A stretch of DNA of 64,000 nt from Kangiella sp. TOML190 (GTDB taxonomy: Bacteria; Pseudomonadota; Gammaproteobacteria; Enterobacterales; Kangiellaceae). The position numbers and the translations under genes are program-made. Where the stretch lies: positions 62,001 through 126,000 of the forward strand of contig NZ_BQYL01000001.1 of assembly GCF_023706045.1 (NCBI RefSeq), read 5' to 3'. Shown piece by piece: positions 62,998-64,000 of this stretch (positions within the stretch are counted from its first letter, which is position 1; every line of letters starts with the position of its first letter). Under the pieces are notes generated by a model. The model was given only the letters and a program-made list of their open reading frames with translations, was not told the DNA's origin and did not search any database.

Positions 62998-64000
62998 ATG
63001 ATCCAGCCACTTTTACAGCCGCAAGAACCAAAAGAAACTAGAAAAGTCTTTTCCGTTTCTGAAATGGCCCTGACCATTCGCCGTCAACTAGAGCGTGAAA
63101 TTGGCCAAATCTGGATAACGGGTGAAATTTCCAATTTTATGCAACCTGCTTCTGGCCACTGGTATTTCACGCTAAAAGACAGCAATGCCCAGCTCAAATG
63201 CGCCATTTTCAAAAATCGTAACCGCGCAGCACGCTTTACCCCGGAAGATGGTCAACAGGTGCTAATTCGAGCAAAATTAAGCCTGTATGAGCCGCGCGGT
63301 GATCTACAGCTGATTGGCGAATATATTGAGCCTGCTGGCGAAGGCGCACTACAAGTGGCCTTTAATCGGCTCAAAGAAAAGCTCAAAGCTAAAGGCTTAT
63401 TCGATTCAGCGCGTAAAAAGCCGATCCCCAAAGTGCCTCAGAAAATTGGCATCGTAACTTCCGCCAGTGGCGCAGCTATCAGGGACGTTCTAACGGTGCT
63501 TAAGCGCCGTATGCCGCAAGTGCCCGTAATCATTTACCCCAGCTTGGTACAAGGTGATAAAGCGGCAGCTAATCTCATTCAGCAAATCGAAAAAGCTAAT
63601 CAAGATAATATTTGTGATGTGCTGCTGGTTACTCGTGGTGGCGGCTCGCTAGAGGATATGTGGTGTTTTAATGATGAAGCCTTAGCCGAAGCTATCTTTG
63701 CCAGCGAATTACCGATGGTTTCCGCAGTTGGGCATGAAGTAGATATCTCCATCAGCGATATGGTGGCCGATTTACGCGCACCAACGCCATCAGCCGCCGC
63801 TGAGTTACTGGTGCCTGATCAATCCGACTATCGTCAACAACTTAATCAGCTCAAAAGGCGTCTGGTTAATGAAACTCAGCATAAACTTGAAGTGACTCAA
63901 GCGTTACTCGATCGGTTAACGGCGCAAATTGTCCACCCCAAACAAACTCTAATTGAAAGCCGCGCTGAACTCCGAGAGCTAACCCAAAACTTATTAGTCG
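62998..64000 (+). CDS. xseA: Exodeoxyribonuclease VII large subunit (3' end outside window)
   Basis: ATG at 62998, open through the right edge (334 codons visible). N-terminal OB fold (VFSVSEMALTIRRQLE, ITGEISNFMQPASGHWYFTLKD), then the catalytic region with IVTSASGAAIRDVL, VTRGGGSLEDMWCFND and AVGHEVDISISD. Degrades single-stranded DNA with XseB. Confidence 0.97.
   Translation, partial: MIQPLLQPQEPKETRKVFSVSEMALTIRRQLEREIGQIWITGEISNFMQPASGHWYFTLKDSNAQLKCAIFKNRNRAARFTPEDGQQVLIRAKLSLYEPRGDLQLIGEYIEPAGEGALQVAFNRLKEKLKAKGLFDSARKKPIPKVPQKIGIVTSASGAAIRDVLTVLKRRMPQVPVIIYPSLVQGDKAAANLIQQIEKANQDNICDVLLVTRGGGSLEDMWCFNDEALAEAIFASELPMVSAVGHEVDISISDMVADLRAPTPSAAAELLVPDQSDYRQQLNQLKRRLVNETQHKLEVTQALLDRLTAQIVHPKQTLIESRAELRELTQNLLV

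Noticed and set aside
1-64000. CRISPR arrays, prophage or integron
   Set aside because: No regularly spaced direct repeats, no cas, phage structural or integrase genes were seen.

Overview
The window looks like a mid-GC gammaproteobacterial chromosome. Evidence includes intact lptF-lptG / pepA-holC-valS, purEK, guaB/guaA, rdgC, slyX, tadA, lipoproteins with gammaproteobacterial lipoboxes, and a fused aspartate kinase-diaminopimelate decarboxylase. The last item, with DUF6279, DUF4785, SatD and DUF3307 proteins, makes me think of Kangiellaceae-like marine bacteria. That is an impression from gene content, not a placement. Coding is dense on both strands, there is no CRISPR and no prophage, and there is one intact IS.

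Layout. 1-13.7 kb holds housekeeping and small-metabolism genes: MtfA, N-formylglutamate amidohydrolase, a YbdK-type ligase, a BaiN-type flavoprotein, an AT-rich islet (YrbL-like, SDR, EamA), SlyX, an ABC exporter under a perfect palindrome, YchJ, an unnamed conserved protein and RdgC. 13.8-24.3 kb is largely cell envelope: FklB, two lipoproteins (one ending in a type IV pilin-like helix), DUF3307+SatD, a gene broken by a 4-bp duplication, a DUF4785 protein with a secreted hydrolase, and a lipoprotein-redoxin-MarR operon whose promoter sits between two palindromes.

24.5-36.5 kb is the most coherent accessory block: a LuxR-type response regulator, 3-hydroxybutyrate dehydrogenase, 3-hydroxybutyrate oligomer hydrolase lipoprotein, a secreted lipase-2 type hydrolase, a GntP permease, a TonB-dependent receptor and a CrbS-type SSS-hybrid histidine kinase. 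I read it as a scavenging locus for extracellular poly(3-hydroxybutyrate) or its oligomers: depolymerise, cross the outer membrane, cut oligomers, import monomer, oxidise to acetoacetate, under a CrbS/CrbR-like pair.

36.5-43.8 kb, beside tRNA-Leu(CAA), is a small variable region: membrane protein + XRE regulator, an IS1595-family element with 8-bp target duplication, an esterase/beta-lactamase-fold fusion and a divergent CadC-like sensor-regulator. 43.8-64 kb returns to core genes: purEK, a DUF885 peptidase, RDD, lptGF, pepA-holC-methyltransferase-valS, lysAC preceded by what looks like a lysine-rich leader peptide and terminator (candidate attenuator), tadA, guaA, guaB and the 5' part of xseA.
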